A stretch of 64,000 nt of DNA from Petrolisthes cinctipes (GCA_033782935.1 JAWQEG010000065.1:149001-213000); one strand, 5' to 3'; numbered from the stretch's first letter, positions 36,631-49,529 are shown. Notes: generated from the sequence alone by a model not told the origin. Numbers and translations: made by a program.

Positions 36631-39600
36631 CACATATCGACTTTGGGCACTCAAAATATCGATTTTGAGCATGTTTTGGGTCTGTATCTTGAAAATACTC
36701 TAACACGGAGTAGGCATGTACAGATCGCTTCTGGGACCCAAAAATATCGAGTTTTCGGGTGTTTTCAGCCTAAATTTGAGATATAAACGGGTACAGAAGA
36801 TGCATTCACATATCGACTTTGGTCACCCAAAATATTGATTTTGAGCATGTTTTGGGCCTGTATTTTGAAAATACTCTAACATGGAGTAGGCATGTACAGA
36901 TCGCTTCAGGGACTAAAAAATATCGAATTTTCGGGTGTTTTGAGCCTGAATTTGAGATATAAACGGGTACAGAAGATGCATGCACATATCGATTTGAGAC
37001 ACTTAAAATATCGATTTTTAGCATGGTTTGGTCCTATATTTCGAAAACATTCCAGCATTGAGTAGGCATGTACAGATCGCTTCTGGGACCCAAAAATATC
37101 GAATTTTCGGGTGTTTTGAGCCTAAATTTGAGATATAAACGGGTACAGAAAATGCATGCACATATAAACTTTGGGCACCCAAAATATCGATTTTGAGCAT
37201 GTTTTGGGCATGTATTCTGAAAATACTCTAACACGGAGTAGGCATGTACAGATCGCTTCAGGGACACATATATATCGAATTTTCGAGTGTTTTGAGCCAG
37301 AATTTAAGATATAAACGGGTACAGAAGATACCTGCACATATTGACTTTTGGCACCCAAAATATCGATTTTTTAGCATGTTTTGGGCCTATATTTTGAAAA
37401 TATTCTAGCACTAATAAGGCATGTACAGATCGCTTCTGCAACCAAAATATATCGAATTTTCGGGTGTTTTGAGCCTCAATTTGAGATATAAACGGGTACT
37501 GAAGATGCATGCATATATCGACTTTTTGAACCTAAAATATCGATTTTGAGCATGTTTTGGGTCTGTATCTTGAAAACATACTAGCAAGGAGTAGGCATGT
37601 ACAGATCGCTTCTGGGACCCAAAAATACCGAATTTTCGGGTGTTTATAGCCTGAATTTGAGATATAAACGGGTATAGAAGATGCATTCACATATCGACTT
37701 TGGTCACCCAAAATATTGATTTTGAGCATGTTTTAAGCCTGTATTTTGAAAATACTCTAACATGGAGTAGGCATGTACAGATTGCTTCTGCGACCAAAAA
37801 ATATCGAATTTTCGGGTGTTTTGAGCCTGAATTTGGGATATAAACGGGTACAGAAGATGCATACACATATTGACTTTGGGCATCTAAAATATCGATTTTC
37901 AGCATGTTTTGGGCCTGTATTTTGAAAATACTCTAACACTGAGTAGGCATGTACAGATTGCTTCTGGGACCCCAAAATATTGAATTTTCGGGTGTTTTGA
38001 GCCTGAATTTGAGATATAAACGAGTACTGAAGATGCATGCACATATCGACTTTTGTGCACCTAAAAGATCGATTTTCAGTATGTTTTGATCATGTATTTT
38101 GAAAATACTCTAGCGCTAAGTAGGCATGTACAGATTGCTTCTGGGACCCCAAAATATTGAATTTTCGGGTGTTTTGAGCCTGAATTTGAGATATAAACGG
38201 GTACAGAAGATACATGCACATATTGTCTTTGGGCATCTAAAATATCGATTTTCAGCATGTTTTGGGCCTGTATTTTGAAAATACTCTAACACTGAGTAGG
38301 CATGTACAGATTGCTTCTGGGACCCCAAAATATTGAATTTTCGGGTTTTTTGAGCCTGAATTTGAGATATAAACGGGTACAGAAGATACATGCACATATT
38401 GACTTTGGGCATCTAAAATATCGATTTTCAGCATGCTTTGGGCCTGTATTTTGAAAATACTCTAACACTGAGTAGGCATGTACAGATTGCTTCTGGGACC
38501 CCAAAATATTGAATTTTCGGGTGTTTTGAGCCTGAATTTGAGATATAAACGGGTACTGAAGATGCATGCACATATCGACTTTTGTGCACCTAAAAGATCG
38601 ATTTTCAGTATGTTTTGAGCATGTATTTTGAAAATACTCTAACACGGAGTAGGCATGTACAGATCGCTTCTGGGACCCCTAAATATCGAATTTTCGGGTG
38701 TTTTGGGACTGAATTTGAGAAATCGACTTTTTGGCACCTAAAAGATCGATTTTTAGCATGTTTTTAGCCTATATTTTGAAAATATTCTAGCACTGAGTAG
38801 GCATGTACAGATTGCTTCTGGGACCCCAAAATATTGAATTTTCGGGTGTTTTGAGCAAGAATTTGAGATATAAACGGGTACAGAAGATGCATGCACATAT
38901 CGACTTTTGGGCACCTAAAAGATCGATTTTCAGTATGTTTTTGGCCTGTATTTTGAAAATACTCTAACACGGAGTAGGCATGTACAGATACCTTCTGGGA
39001 CCTCTAAATATCAAATTTTCGGGTGTTTTGGGACTGAATTTAAGATATCGATTTTTTGGCACCTAAAATGTCGATTTTTAGCATGTTTTTAGCCTATATT
39101 TTGAAAATATTCTAGCACTGTGTAGGCATGTACAGATTGCTTCTGGGACCCCAAAATATTGAATTTTCGGGTGTTTTGAGCCTGAATTTGAGATATAAAC
39201 GGGTACTGAAGATGCATGCACATATCGACTTTTGTGCACCTAAAAGATCGATTTTCAGTATGTTTTGAGCATGTATTTTGAAAATACTCTTACACGGAGT
39301 AAGCATGTACAGATCGCTTCTGGGACCCCTAAATATCGAATTTTCGGGTGTTTTGGGACTGAATTTGAGATATCGACTTTTTGGCACCTAAAAGATCGAT
39401 TTTTAGCATGTTTTTAGCCTATATTTTGAAAATATTCTAGCACTGAGTAGGCATGTACAGATTGCTTCTGGGACCCCAAAATATTGAATTTTCGGGTGTT
39501 TTGAGCCTGAATTAGAGATATAAACGGGTACAGAAGATACATGCACATATTGACTTTGGGCATCTAAAATATCGATTTTCAGCATGTTTTGGGCCTGTAT

Positions 39601-41407
39601 TTTGAAAATACTCTAACACTGAGTAGGCATGTACAGATTGCTTCTGGGACCCCAAAATATTGAATTTTCGGGTGTTTTGAGCCTGAATTGGAGATATAAA
39701 CGGGTACTGAAGATGCATGCACATATCGACTTTTGTGCACCTAAAAGATCGATTTTCAGTATGTTTTGAGCATGTATTTTGAAAATACTCTAACACGGAG
39801 TAGGCATGTACAGATACCTTCTGGGACCTCTAAATATCGAAATTTCGGGTGTTTTGGGACTGAATTTGAGATATCGATTTTTTGGCACCTAAAATGTCGA
39901 TTTATAGCATGTTTTTAGCCTATATTTTGAAAATATTCTAGCACTGTTTAGGCATGTACAGATTGCTTCTGGGACCCCAAAATATTGAATTTTCGGGTGT
40001 TTTGAGCCTGAATTTGAGATATAAACGGGTACAGAAGATACATGCACATATTGACTTTGGGCATCTAAAATATCGATTTTCAGCATGTTTTGGGCCTGTA
40101 TTTTGAAAATACTCTAACACTGAGTAGGCATGTACAGATTGCTTCTGGGACCCCAAAATATTGAATTTTCGGGTTTTTTGAGCCTGAATTTGAGATATAA
40201 ACGGGTACAGAAGATACATGCACATATTGACTTTGGGCATCTAAAATATCGATTTTCAGCATGTTTTGGGCCTGTATTTTGAAAATACTCTAACACTGAG
40301 TAGGCATGTACAGATTGCTTCTGGGACCACAAAATATCGAATTTTCGGGTGTTTTGAGCCTGAATTTGAGATATAAACGGGTACTGAAGATGCATGCACA
40401 TATCGACTTTTGTGCACCTAAAAGATCGATTTTCAGTATGTTTTGAGCATGTATTTTGAAAATACTCTAACACGAAGTAGGCATGTACAGATCGCTTCTG
40501 GGACCCCTAAATACCGAATTTTCGGGTGTTTTGGGACTGAATTTGAGAAATCGACTTTTTGGCACCTAAAAGATCGATTTTTAGCATGTTTTTAGCCTAT
40601 ATTTTGAAAATATTCTAGCACTGAGTAGGCATGTACAGATTGCTTCTGGGACCCCAAAATATTGAATTTTCGGGTGTTTTGAGCCAGAATTTGAGATATA
40701 AACGGGTACAGAAGATGCATGCACATATCGACTTTTGGGCACCTAAAAGATCGATTTTCAGTATGTTTTTGGCCTGTATTTTGAAAATACTCTAACACGG
40801 AGTAGGCATGTACAGATACCTTCTGGGACCTCTAAATATCGAATTTTCGGGTGTTTTGGGACTGAATTTAAGATATCGATTTTTTGGCACCTAAAATGTC
40901 GATTTTTAGCATGTTTTTAGCCTATATTTTGAAAATATTCTAGCACTTTGTAGGCATGTACAGATTGCTTCTGGGACCCCAAAATATTGAATTTTCGGGT
41001 GTTTTGAGCCTGAATTTGAGATATAAACGGGTACAGAAGATACATGCACATATTGACTTTGGGCATCTAAAATATCGATTTTCAGCATGTTTTGGGCCTG
41101 TATTTTGAAAATACTCTAACACTGAGTAGGCATGTACAGATTGCTTCTGGGACCCCAAAATATTGAATTTTCGGGTGTTTTGAGCCTGAATTTGAGATAT
41201 AAACGGGTACTGAAGATGCATGCACATATCGACTTTTGTGCACCTAAAAGATCGATTTTCAGTATGTTTTGAGCATGTATTTTGAAAATACTCTAACACG
41301 GAGTAGGCATGTACAGATCGCTTCTGGGACCCCTAAATATCGAATTTTCGGGTGATTTGGGACTAAATTTGAGATATCGACTTTTTGGCACCTAAAAGAT
41401 CGATTTT

Positions 41408-41908
41408 TAGCATGTTTTTAGCCTATATTTTGAAAATATTCTAGCACTGAGTAGGCATGTACAGATTGCTTCTGGGACCCCAAAATATTGAATTTTCGGG
41501 TGTTTTGAGCCTGAATTTGAGATATAAACGGGTACAGAAGATACATGCACATATTGACTTTGGGCACCAAAAATATCGATTTTCAGCATGTTTTGGGCCT
41601 GAATTTTGAAAATACTCTAACACGGAGTAGGCATGTACAGATCGCTTCTGGGACCCCAAAATATCGAATTTTCGGGTGTTTAGGGCCAGAATTTGAGATA
41701 TAAACGGGTACAGAAGATGCATGCACATATCGACTTTTGGGCACCTAAAAGATCGATTTTCAGTATGTTTTTGGCCTGTATTTTGAAAATACTCTAACAC
41801 GGAGTAGGCATGTACAGATACCTTCTGGGACCTCTAAATATCGAATTTTCGGGTGTTTTGGGACTGAATTTGAGATATCGATTTTTTGGCACCTAAAATG
41901 TCGATTTT
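41408..41908 (+). repeat. Reference HOR unit X (A 176 + B 177 + short C 148 = 501 bp)
   Basis: A (41408-41583) has GTTTTTAGCCTATATTTTG, CTAGCACTGAG, GATTGCTTC, AATATTG and GGGCACCAAAAATATCG. B (41584-41760) has GGGCCTGAATTTTG, CACGG, GATCGCTTC, GTTTAGGGCCAGAATTTG and GGGCACCTAAAAGATCG. C (41761-41908) has CAGTATGTTTTTGGCCTG, GATACCTTCTGGGACCTC, GGGACTGAATTTG, then the deletion join GAGATATCGATTTTTTGG and CTAAAATGTCG. X-type units recur, for example at 42,410 and 59,775. Confidence 0.9.
41761..41908 (+). repeat. Reference short monomer C with 29-bp deletion (148 bp)
   Basis: Compared with the 177-bp monomer beside it, 29 bp are missing between GAG-ATAT and ATAT-CGAC. One of the two ATAT repeats remains. 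The lost piece holds AAACGGGTACAGAAGATGC and the alternating tract after it. The join reads GAGATATCGA and includes GATATC, absent from full-length monomers as far as I can see. Four-base direct repeats at the edges are typical of replication slippage or end-joining deletions. Confidence 0.9.
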
Positions 41909-42409
41909 TAGCATGTTTTTAGCCTATATTTTGAAAATATTCTAGCACTGTTTAGGCATGTACAGATTGCTTCTGGGACCCCAAAATATTGAATTTTCGG
42001 GTGTTTTGAGCCTGAATTTGAGATATAAACGGGTACAGAAGATACATGCACATATTGACTTTGGGCATCTAAAATATCGATTTTTAGCATGTTTTGGGCC
42101 TGTATTTTGAAAATACTCTAACACGGAGTAGGCATGTACAGATTGCTTCTGGGACCCCAAAATATTGAATTTTCGGGTGTTTTGAGCCTGAATTTGAGAT
42201 ATAAACGGGTACTGAAGATGCATGCACATATCGACTTTTGTGCACCTAAAAGATCGATTTTCAGTATGTTTTGAGCATGTATTTTGAAAATACTCTAACA
42301 CGAAGTAGGCATGTACAGATACCTTCTGGGACCCCTACATATCGAATTTTCGGGTGTTTTGGGACTGAATTTGAGATATCGACTTTTTGGCACCTAAAAG
42401 ATCGATTTT
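41909..42409 (+). repeat. Reference HOR unit Y (176 + 177 + 148 = 501 bp)
   Basis: Y differs from X at linked sites in all three monomers. A' (41909-42084) ends in GGGCATCTAAAATATCG. B' (42085-42261) has GGGCCTGTATTTTG, AATATTG, GAGCCTGAATTTG, GTACTGAAGATGCATG and TGTGCACCTAAAAGATCG. Short C' (42262-42409) has CAGTATGTTTTGAGCATG, CCCCTA(A/C)ATATCG and GATATCGACTTTTTGG. X and Y alternate through 41.4-43.4 kb, giving a 1,002-bp hexamer. Elsewhere runs of Y without X occur. Confidence 0.85.
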
Positions 42410-43410
42410 TAGCATGTTTTTAGCCTATATTTTGAAAATATTCTAGCACTGAGTAGGCATGTACAGATTGCTTCTGGGACCCCAAAATATTGAATTTTCG
42501 GGTGTTTTGAGCCTGAATTTGAGATATAAACGGGTACAGAAGATACATGCACATATTGACTTTGGGCACCAAAAATATCGATTTTCAGCATGTTTTGGGC
42601 CTGAATTTTGAAAATACTCTAACACGGAGTAGGCATGTACAGATCGCTTCTGGGACCCCAAAATATCGAATTTTCGGGTGTTTAGGGCCAGAATTTGAGA
42701 TATAAACGGGTACAGAAGATGCATGCACATATCGACTTATGGGCACCTAAAAGATCGATTTTCAGTATGTTTTTGGCCTGTATTTTGAAAATACTCTAAC
42801 ACGGAGTAAGCATGTACAGATACCTTCTGGGACCTCTAAATATCGAATTTTCGGGTGTTTTGGGACTGAATTTGAGATATCGATTTTTTGGCACCTAAAA
42901 TGTCGATTTTTAGCATGTTTTTAGCCTTTTTTTTGAAAATATTCTAGCACTGTGTAGGCATGTACAGATTGCTTCTGGGACCCCAAAATATTGAATTTTC
43001 GGGTGTTTTTAAACTGAATTTGAGATATAAACGGGTACAGAAGATACATGCACATATTGACTTTGGGTATCTAAAATATCGATTTTCAGCATGTTTTGGG
43101 CCTGTATTTTGAAAAAAATCTACCACTGAGTAGGCATGTACAGATTGCTTCTGGGACCCCAAAATATTGAATTTTCGGGTGTTTTGAGCCTGAATTTGAG
43201 ATATAAACGGGTACTGAAGATGCATGCACATATCGACTTTTGTGCACCTAAAAGATCGATTTTCAGTATGTTTTGAGCATGTATTTTGAAAATACTCTAA
43301 CACGGAGTAGGCATGTACAGATCGCTTCTGGGACCCCTAAATATCGAATTTTCGGGTGTTTTGGGACTGAATTTGAGATATCGACTTTTTGGCACCTAAA
43401 AGATCGATTT

Positions 43411-44888
43411 TTAGCATGTTTTTAGCCTATATTTTGAAAATATTCTAGCACTGAGTAGGCATGTACAGATTGCTTCTGGGACCCCAAAATATTGAATTTT
43501 CGGGTGTTTTGAGCCTGAATTTGAGATATAAACGGGTACAGAAGATACATGCACATATTGACTTTGGGCGCCAAAAATATCGATTTTCAGCATGTTTTGG
43601 GCCTGAATTTTGAAAATACTCTAACACGGAGTAGTACAGATCGCTTCTGGGACCCCAAAATATCGAATTTTCGGGTGTTTAGGGCCAGAATTTGAGATAT
43701 AAACGGATACAGAAGATGCATGCACATATCGACGTTTGGGCACCTAAAAGATCGATTTTCAGTATGTTTTTGGCGTGTATTTTGAAAATACTCTAACACG
43801 GAGTAGGCATGTACAGATCGCTTGTGGGACCCCTAAATATCGAATTTTCGGGTGTTTTGGGACTGAATTTGAGATATCGACTTTTTGGCACTTAAAAGAT
43901 CGATTTTTAGCATGTTTTTAGCCTATATTTTGAAAATATTCTAGCACTGTACAGATTGCTTCTGGGACCCCAAAATATTGAATTTTCGGGTGTTTTGAGC
44001 CTGAATTTGAGATATAAACGGGTACAGAAGATACATGCACATATTGACTTTGGGCATCTAAAATATCGATTTTCAGCATGTTTTGGGCCTGTATTTTGAA
44101 AATACTCTAACACTGAGTAGGCATGTACAGATTGCTTCTGGGACCCCAAAATATTGAATTTTCGGGTGTTTTGAGCCTGAATTTGAGATATAAACGGGTA
44201 CTGAAGATGCATGCACATATCGACTTTTGTGCACCTAAAAGATCGATTTTCAGTATGTTTTGAGCATGTATTTTGAAAATACTCTAACACGGAGTAGGCA
44301 TGTACAGATCGCTTCTGGGACCCCTAAATATCGAATTTTCGGGTGTTTTGGGACTGAATTTGAGATATCGACTTTTTGGTACCTAAAAGATCGATTTTTA
44401 GCATGTTTTTAGCCTATATTTTAAAAATATTCTAGCACTGTACAGATTGCTTCTGGGACCACAAAATATTGAATTTTCGGGTGTTTTGAGCCTGAATTTG
44501 AGATATAAACGGGTACAGAAGATACATGCACATATTGACTTTGGGCATCTAAAATATCGATTTTCAGCATGTTTTGGGCCTGTATTTTGAAAAAAATCTA
44601 CCACTGAGTAGGCATGTACAGATTGCTTCTGGGACCCCAAAATATTGAATTTTCGGGTGTTTTGAGCCTGAATTTGAGATATAAACGGGTACTGAAGATG
44701 CATGCACATATCGACTTTTGTGCACCTAAAAGATCGATTTTCAGTATGTTTTGAGCATGTATTTTGAAAATACTCTAACACGGAGTAGGCATGTACAGAT
44801 CGCTTCTGGGACCCCTAAATATCGAATTTTCGGGTGTTTTGGGACTGAATTTGAGATATCGACTTTTTGGCACCTAAAAGATCGATTT
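43411..44888 (+). repeat. Three-HOR block (1,478 bp), copy 1
   Basis: Three consecutive HOR units of 496, 491 and 491 bp. The first has GGAGTAGTACAG (5 bp lost from GTAGGCATGTACAG) near 43,628. The next two have CTAGCACTGTACAG, with 10 bp lost. The block is followed directly by a near-identical block with the same lengths, including the rare GGCGTGTATTTTG and GGGCGCCAAAAATATCG. Confidence 0.8.
43941..43954 (+). repeat. 10-bp deletion in the GTAGGCATGTACAG box (first of 13)
   Basis: CTAGCACTGTACAG replaces CTAGCACTGTGTAGGCATGT plus ACAG. The same form occurs near 44,432, 45,418, 45,910, 47,399, 48,391, 49,210, 50,700, 52,187, 55,171, 56,471, 57,645 and 58,639, always in monomer A of the HOR. 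The edges share a GT dinucleotide. Carriers give HOR spacings of 491 bp. Confidence 0.85.
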
Positions 44889-46366
44889 TTAGCATGTTTT
44901 TAGCCTATATTTTGAAAATATTCTAGCACTGAGTAGGCATGTACAGATTGCTTCTGGGACCCCAAAATATTGAATTTTCGGGTGTTTTGAGCCTGAATTT
45001 GAGATATAAACGGGTACAGAAGATACATGCACATATTGACTTTGGGCGCCAAAAATATCGATTTTCAGCATGTTTTGGGCCTGAATTTTGAAAATACTCT
45101 AACACGGAGTAGTACAGATCGCTTCTGGGACACCAAAATATCGAATTTTCGGGTGTTTAGGGCCAGAATTTGAGATATAAACGGATACAGAAGATGCATG
45201 CACATATCGACGTTTGGGCACCTAAAAGATCGATTTTCAGTATGTTTTTGGCGTGTATTTTGAAAATACTCTAACACGGAGTAGGCATGTACAGATCGCT
45301 TGTGGGACCCCTAAATATCGAATTTTCGGGTGTTTTGGGACTGAATTTGAGATATCGACTTTTTGGCACTTAAAAGATCGATTTTTAGCATGTTTTTAGC
45401 CTATATTTTGAAAATATTCTAGCACTGTACAGATTGCTTCTGGGACCCCAAAATATTGAATTTTCGGGTGTTTTGAGCCTGAATTTGAGATATAAACGGG
45501 TACAGAAGATACATGCACATATTGACTTTGGGCATCTAAAATATCGATTTTCAGCATGTTTTGGGCCTGTATTTTGAAAATACTCTAACACTGAGTAGGC
45601 ATGTACAGATTGCTTCTGGGACCCCAAAATATTGAATTTTCGGGTGTTTTGAGCCTGAATTTGAGATATAAACGGGTACTGAAGATGCATGCACATATCG
45701 ACTTTTGTGCACCTAAAAGATCGATTTTCAGTATGTTTTGAGCATGTATTTTGAAAATACTCTAACACGGAGTAGGCATGTACAGATCGCTTCTGGGACC
45801 CCTAAATATCGAATTTTCGGGTGTTTTGGGACTGAATTTGAGATATCGACTTTTTGGTACCTAAAAGATCGATTTTTAGCATGTTTTTAGCCTATATTTT
45901 AAAAATATTCTAGCACTGTACAGATTGCTTCTGGGACCCCAAAATATTGAATTTTCGGGTGTTTTGAGCCTGAATTTGAGATATAAACGGGTACAGAAGA
46001 TACATGCACATACTGACTTTGGGCACCAAAAATATCGATTTTCAGCATGTTTTGGGCCTGAATTTTGAAAATACTCTAACACGGAGTATGTACAGATCGC
46101 TTCTAGGACCCCAAAATATCGAATTTTCGGGTGTTTAGGGCCAGAATTTGAGATATAAACGGGTACAGAAGATGCATGCACATATCGATTTTTGGGCACC
46201 TAAGAGATCGATTTTCAGTATGTTTTTGGCCTGTATTTTGAAAATACTCTAACACGGAGTAGGCATGTACAGATACCTTCTGGGACCTCTAAATATCGAA
46301 TTTTCGGGTGTTTTGGGACTGAATTTGAGATATCGATTTTTTGGCACCTAAAATGTCGATTTTTAG
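44889..46366 (+). repeat. Three-HOR block (1,478 bp), copy 2
   Basis: Repeats 43,411-44,888 at +1,478 bp for the first two HOR units (496 and 491 bp). The third unit diverges: it becomes X-like, with GGGCACCAAAAATATCG and GGAGTATGTACAG (4 bp lost), and its joins are 487 bp apart. The duplication is therefore clear for about 1 kb and partial afterwards. Confidence 0.7.
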
Positions 46367-49300
46367 CATTTTTTTAGCCTATATTTTGAAAATATTCTAG
46401 CACTGTGTAGGCATGTACAGATTGCTTCTGGGACCCCAAAATATTGAATTTTCGGGTGTTTTGAGCCTGAATTTGAGATATAAACGGGTACAGAAGATAC
46501 ATGCACATATTGACTTTGGTCATCTAAAATATCGATTTTCAGCATGTTTTGGGCCTGTATTTTGAAAATACTCTAACACTGAGTAGGCATGTACAGATTG
46601 CTTCTGGGACCCCAAAATATTGAATTTTCGGGTGTTTTTAGCCTGAATTTGAGATATAAACGGGTACAGACGATGCATGCACATATCGACTTTTGGGCAC
46701 CTAAAAGATCGATTTTCAGTATGTGTTTGGCCTGTATTTTGAAAATACTCTAACACGGAGTAAGCATGTACAGATACCTTCTGGGACCTCTAAATATCGA
46801 ATTTTCGGGTGTTTTGGGACTGAATTTGAGATATCGATTTTTTGGCACCTAAAATGTCGATTTTTAGCATGTTTTTAGCCTATATTTTGAAAATATTCTA
46901 GCACTGTGTAGGCATGTACAGATTGCTTCTGGGACCCCAAAATATTGAATTTTGGGGTGTTTTGAGCCTGAATTTGAGATATAAACGGGTACAGAAGATA
47001 CATGCACATATTGACTTTGGGCATCTAAAATATCGATTTTCAGCATGTTTTGGTCCTGTATTTTGAAAATACTCTAACACTGAGTAGGCATGTACAGATT
47101 GCTTCTGGGACCCCAAAATATTGAATTTTCGGGTGTTTTGAGCCTGAATTTGAGATATAAACGGGTACTGAAGATGCATGCACATATCGACTTTTGTGCA
47201 CCTAAAAGATCGATTTTCAGTATGTTTTGAGCATGTATTTTGAAAATACTCTAACACGGAGTAGGCATGTACAGATCGCTTCTGGGACCCCTAAATATCG
47301 AATTTTCGGATGTTTTGGGACTGAATTTGAGATATCGACTTTTTGGCACCTAAAAGATCGATTTTTAGCATGTTTTTAGCCTATATTTTGAAAATATTCT
47401 AGCACTGTACAGATTGCTTCTGGGACCCCAAAATATTGAATTTTCGGGTGTTTTGAGCCTGAATTTGAGATATAAACGGGTACAGAATATACATGCACAT
47501 ATTGACTTTGGGCATGTAAAATATCGATTTTCAGCATGTTTTGGGCCTGTATTTTGAAAATACTCTAACACTGAGTAGGCATGTACAGATTGCTTCTGGG
47601 ACCCCAAAATATTGAATTTTCGGGTGTTTTGAGCCTGAATTTGAGATATAAACGGGTACTGAAGATGCATGCACATATCGACTTTTGTGCACCTAAAAGA
47701 TCGATTTTCAGTATGTTTTGAGCATGTATTTTGAAAATACTCTAACACGGAGTAGGCATGTACAGATCGCTTCTGGGACCCCTAAATATCGATTTTTCGG
47801 GTGTTTTGGGACTGAATTTGAGATATCGACTTTTTGGCACCTAAAAGATCGATTTTTAGCATGTTTTTAGCCTATATTTTGAAAATATTCTAGCACTGAG
47901 TAGGCATGTACAGATTGCTTCTGGGACCCCAAAATATTGAATTTTCGGGTGTTTTGAGCCTGAATTTGAGATATAAACGGGTACAGAAGATACATGCACA
48001 TATTGACTTTGGGCGCCAAAAATATCGATTTTCAGCATGTTTTGGGCCTGAATTTTGAAAATACTCTAACACGGAGTAGGCATGTACAGATCGCTTCTGG
48101 GACCCCAAAATATCGAATTTTCGGGTGTTTAGGGCCAGAATTTGAGATATAAACGGGTACAGAAGATGCATGCACATATCGACTTTTGTGCACCTAAAAG
48201 ATCGATTTTCAGTATGTTTTTGGCCTGTATTTTGAAAATACTCTAACACGGAGTAGGCATGTACAGATACCTTCTGGGACCCTTAAATATCGAATTTTCG
48301 GGTGTTTTGGGACTGAATTTGAGATATCGACTTTTTGGCACTTAAAAGATCGATTTTTAGCATGTTTTTAGCCTATATTTTGAAAATATTCTAGCACTGT
48401 ACAGATTGCTTCTGGGACCCCAAAATATTGAATTTTCGGGTGTTTAGGGCCAGAATTTGAGATATAAACGGGTACTGAAGATGCATGCACATATCGACTT
48501 TTGGGCACTTAAAAGATCGATTTTCAGTATGTTTTTGGCCTGTATTTTGAAAATACTCTAACACGGAGTAGGCATGTACAGATCGCTTCTGGGACCCCTA
48601 AATATCGAATTTTCGGGTGTTTTGAGCCTGAATTTGAGATATAAACGGGTACAGAAGATGCATGCACATATCGACTTTTGGGCACCTAAAAGATCGATTT
48701 TCAGTATGTTTTTGGCCTGTATTTTGAAAATACTCTAACACGGAGTAAGCATGTACAGATACCTTCTGGGACCTCTAAATATCGGATTTTCGGGTGTTTT
48801 GGGACTGAATTTGTGATATCGATTTTTTGGCACCTAAAATGTCGATTTTTAGCATGTTTTTAGCCTATATTTTGAAAATATTCTAGCACTGTGTAGGCAT
48901 GTACAGATTGCTTCAGAGACCCCAAAATATTGAATTTTCGGGTGTTTAGGGCCAGAATTTGAGATATAAACGGGTACAGAAGATGCATGCACATATCGAC
49001 TTTTGGGCACCTAAAAGATCGATTTTCAGTATGTTTTTGGCCTGTATTTTGAAAATACTCTAACACGGAGTAGGCATGTACAGATCGCTTCTGGGACCCC
49101 TAAATATCGATTTTTCGGGTGTTTTGGGACTGAATTTGAGATATCGACTTTTTGGCACTTAAAAGATCGATTTTTAGCATGTTTTTAGCCTATATTTTGA
49201 AAATATTCTAGCACTGTACAGATTGCTTCTGGGACCCCAAATTATTGAATTTTCGGGTGTTTTGAGCCTGAATTTGTGATATAAACGGGTACAGAAGATA

Positions 49301-49529
49301 CATGAACATATTGACTTTGGGCATCTAAAATATCGATTTTCAGCATGTTTTGGGCCTATATTTTGAAAATACTCTAACACTGAGTAGGCATGTACAGATT
49401 GCTTCTGGGACCCCAAAATATTGAATTTTCGGGTGTTTTGAGCCTGAATTTGAGATATAAACGGGTACTGAAGATGCATGCACATATCGACTTTTGTGCA
49501 CCTAAAAGATCGATTTTCAGTATGTTTTT

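Larger units (their letters stand above)
34885..36640 (+). repeat. ~1.75-kb segment (about ten monomers) present only in copy 2
   Basis: Copy 1 of the large duplication passes directly from the sequence matching 34,880 to that matching 36,642. The intervening 1,755 bp are hexamer-type monomers (T4-T5-T6-T1-T3-T4-T2 by eye) closely resembling 31.2-31.9 kb, followed by an exact 350-bp tandem duplication. It may be an insertion in copy 2 or a deletion in copy 1; sequence alone does not decide. Confidence 0.65.
32844..38760 (+). repeat. Large tandem duplication, copy 2 (~5.9 kb)
   Basis: Collinear with 28,296-32,843 at three successive offsets. The offset is +4,548 up to about 34,346, then +4,021 (527 bp lost, about three monomers) for 30,340-30,860. 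It is then +5,776 (1,755 bp gained, about ten monomers) from 30,866 against 36,642, and finally +5,953 (one more monomer gained) for the last part. Near its start (32,945-33,000) it carries CTAAAAGATCG and CAGTATGTTTTTGGCC, where copy 1 has T4 sequence, which looks like a patch from right-domain monomers. Confidence 0.78.

Noticed and set aside
41441..41800. 119-codon minus-strand reading frame recurring in most HOR units (501 = 3 x 167 keeps its frame)
   Set aside because: Frame preservation is a consequence of the 501-bp unit. Units of 487-496 bp, two-monomer units and stop changes break it without any sign of constraint. Differences between copies do not concentrate at third positions as far as I can judge.
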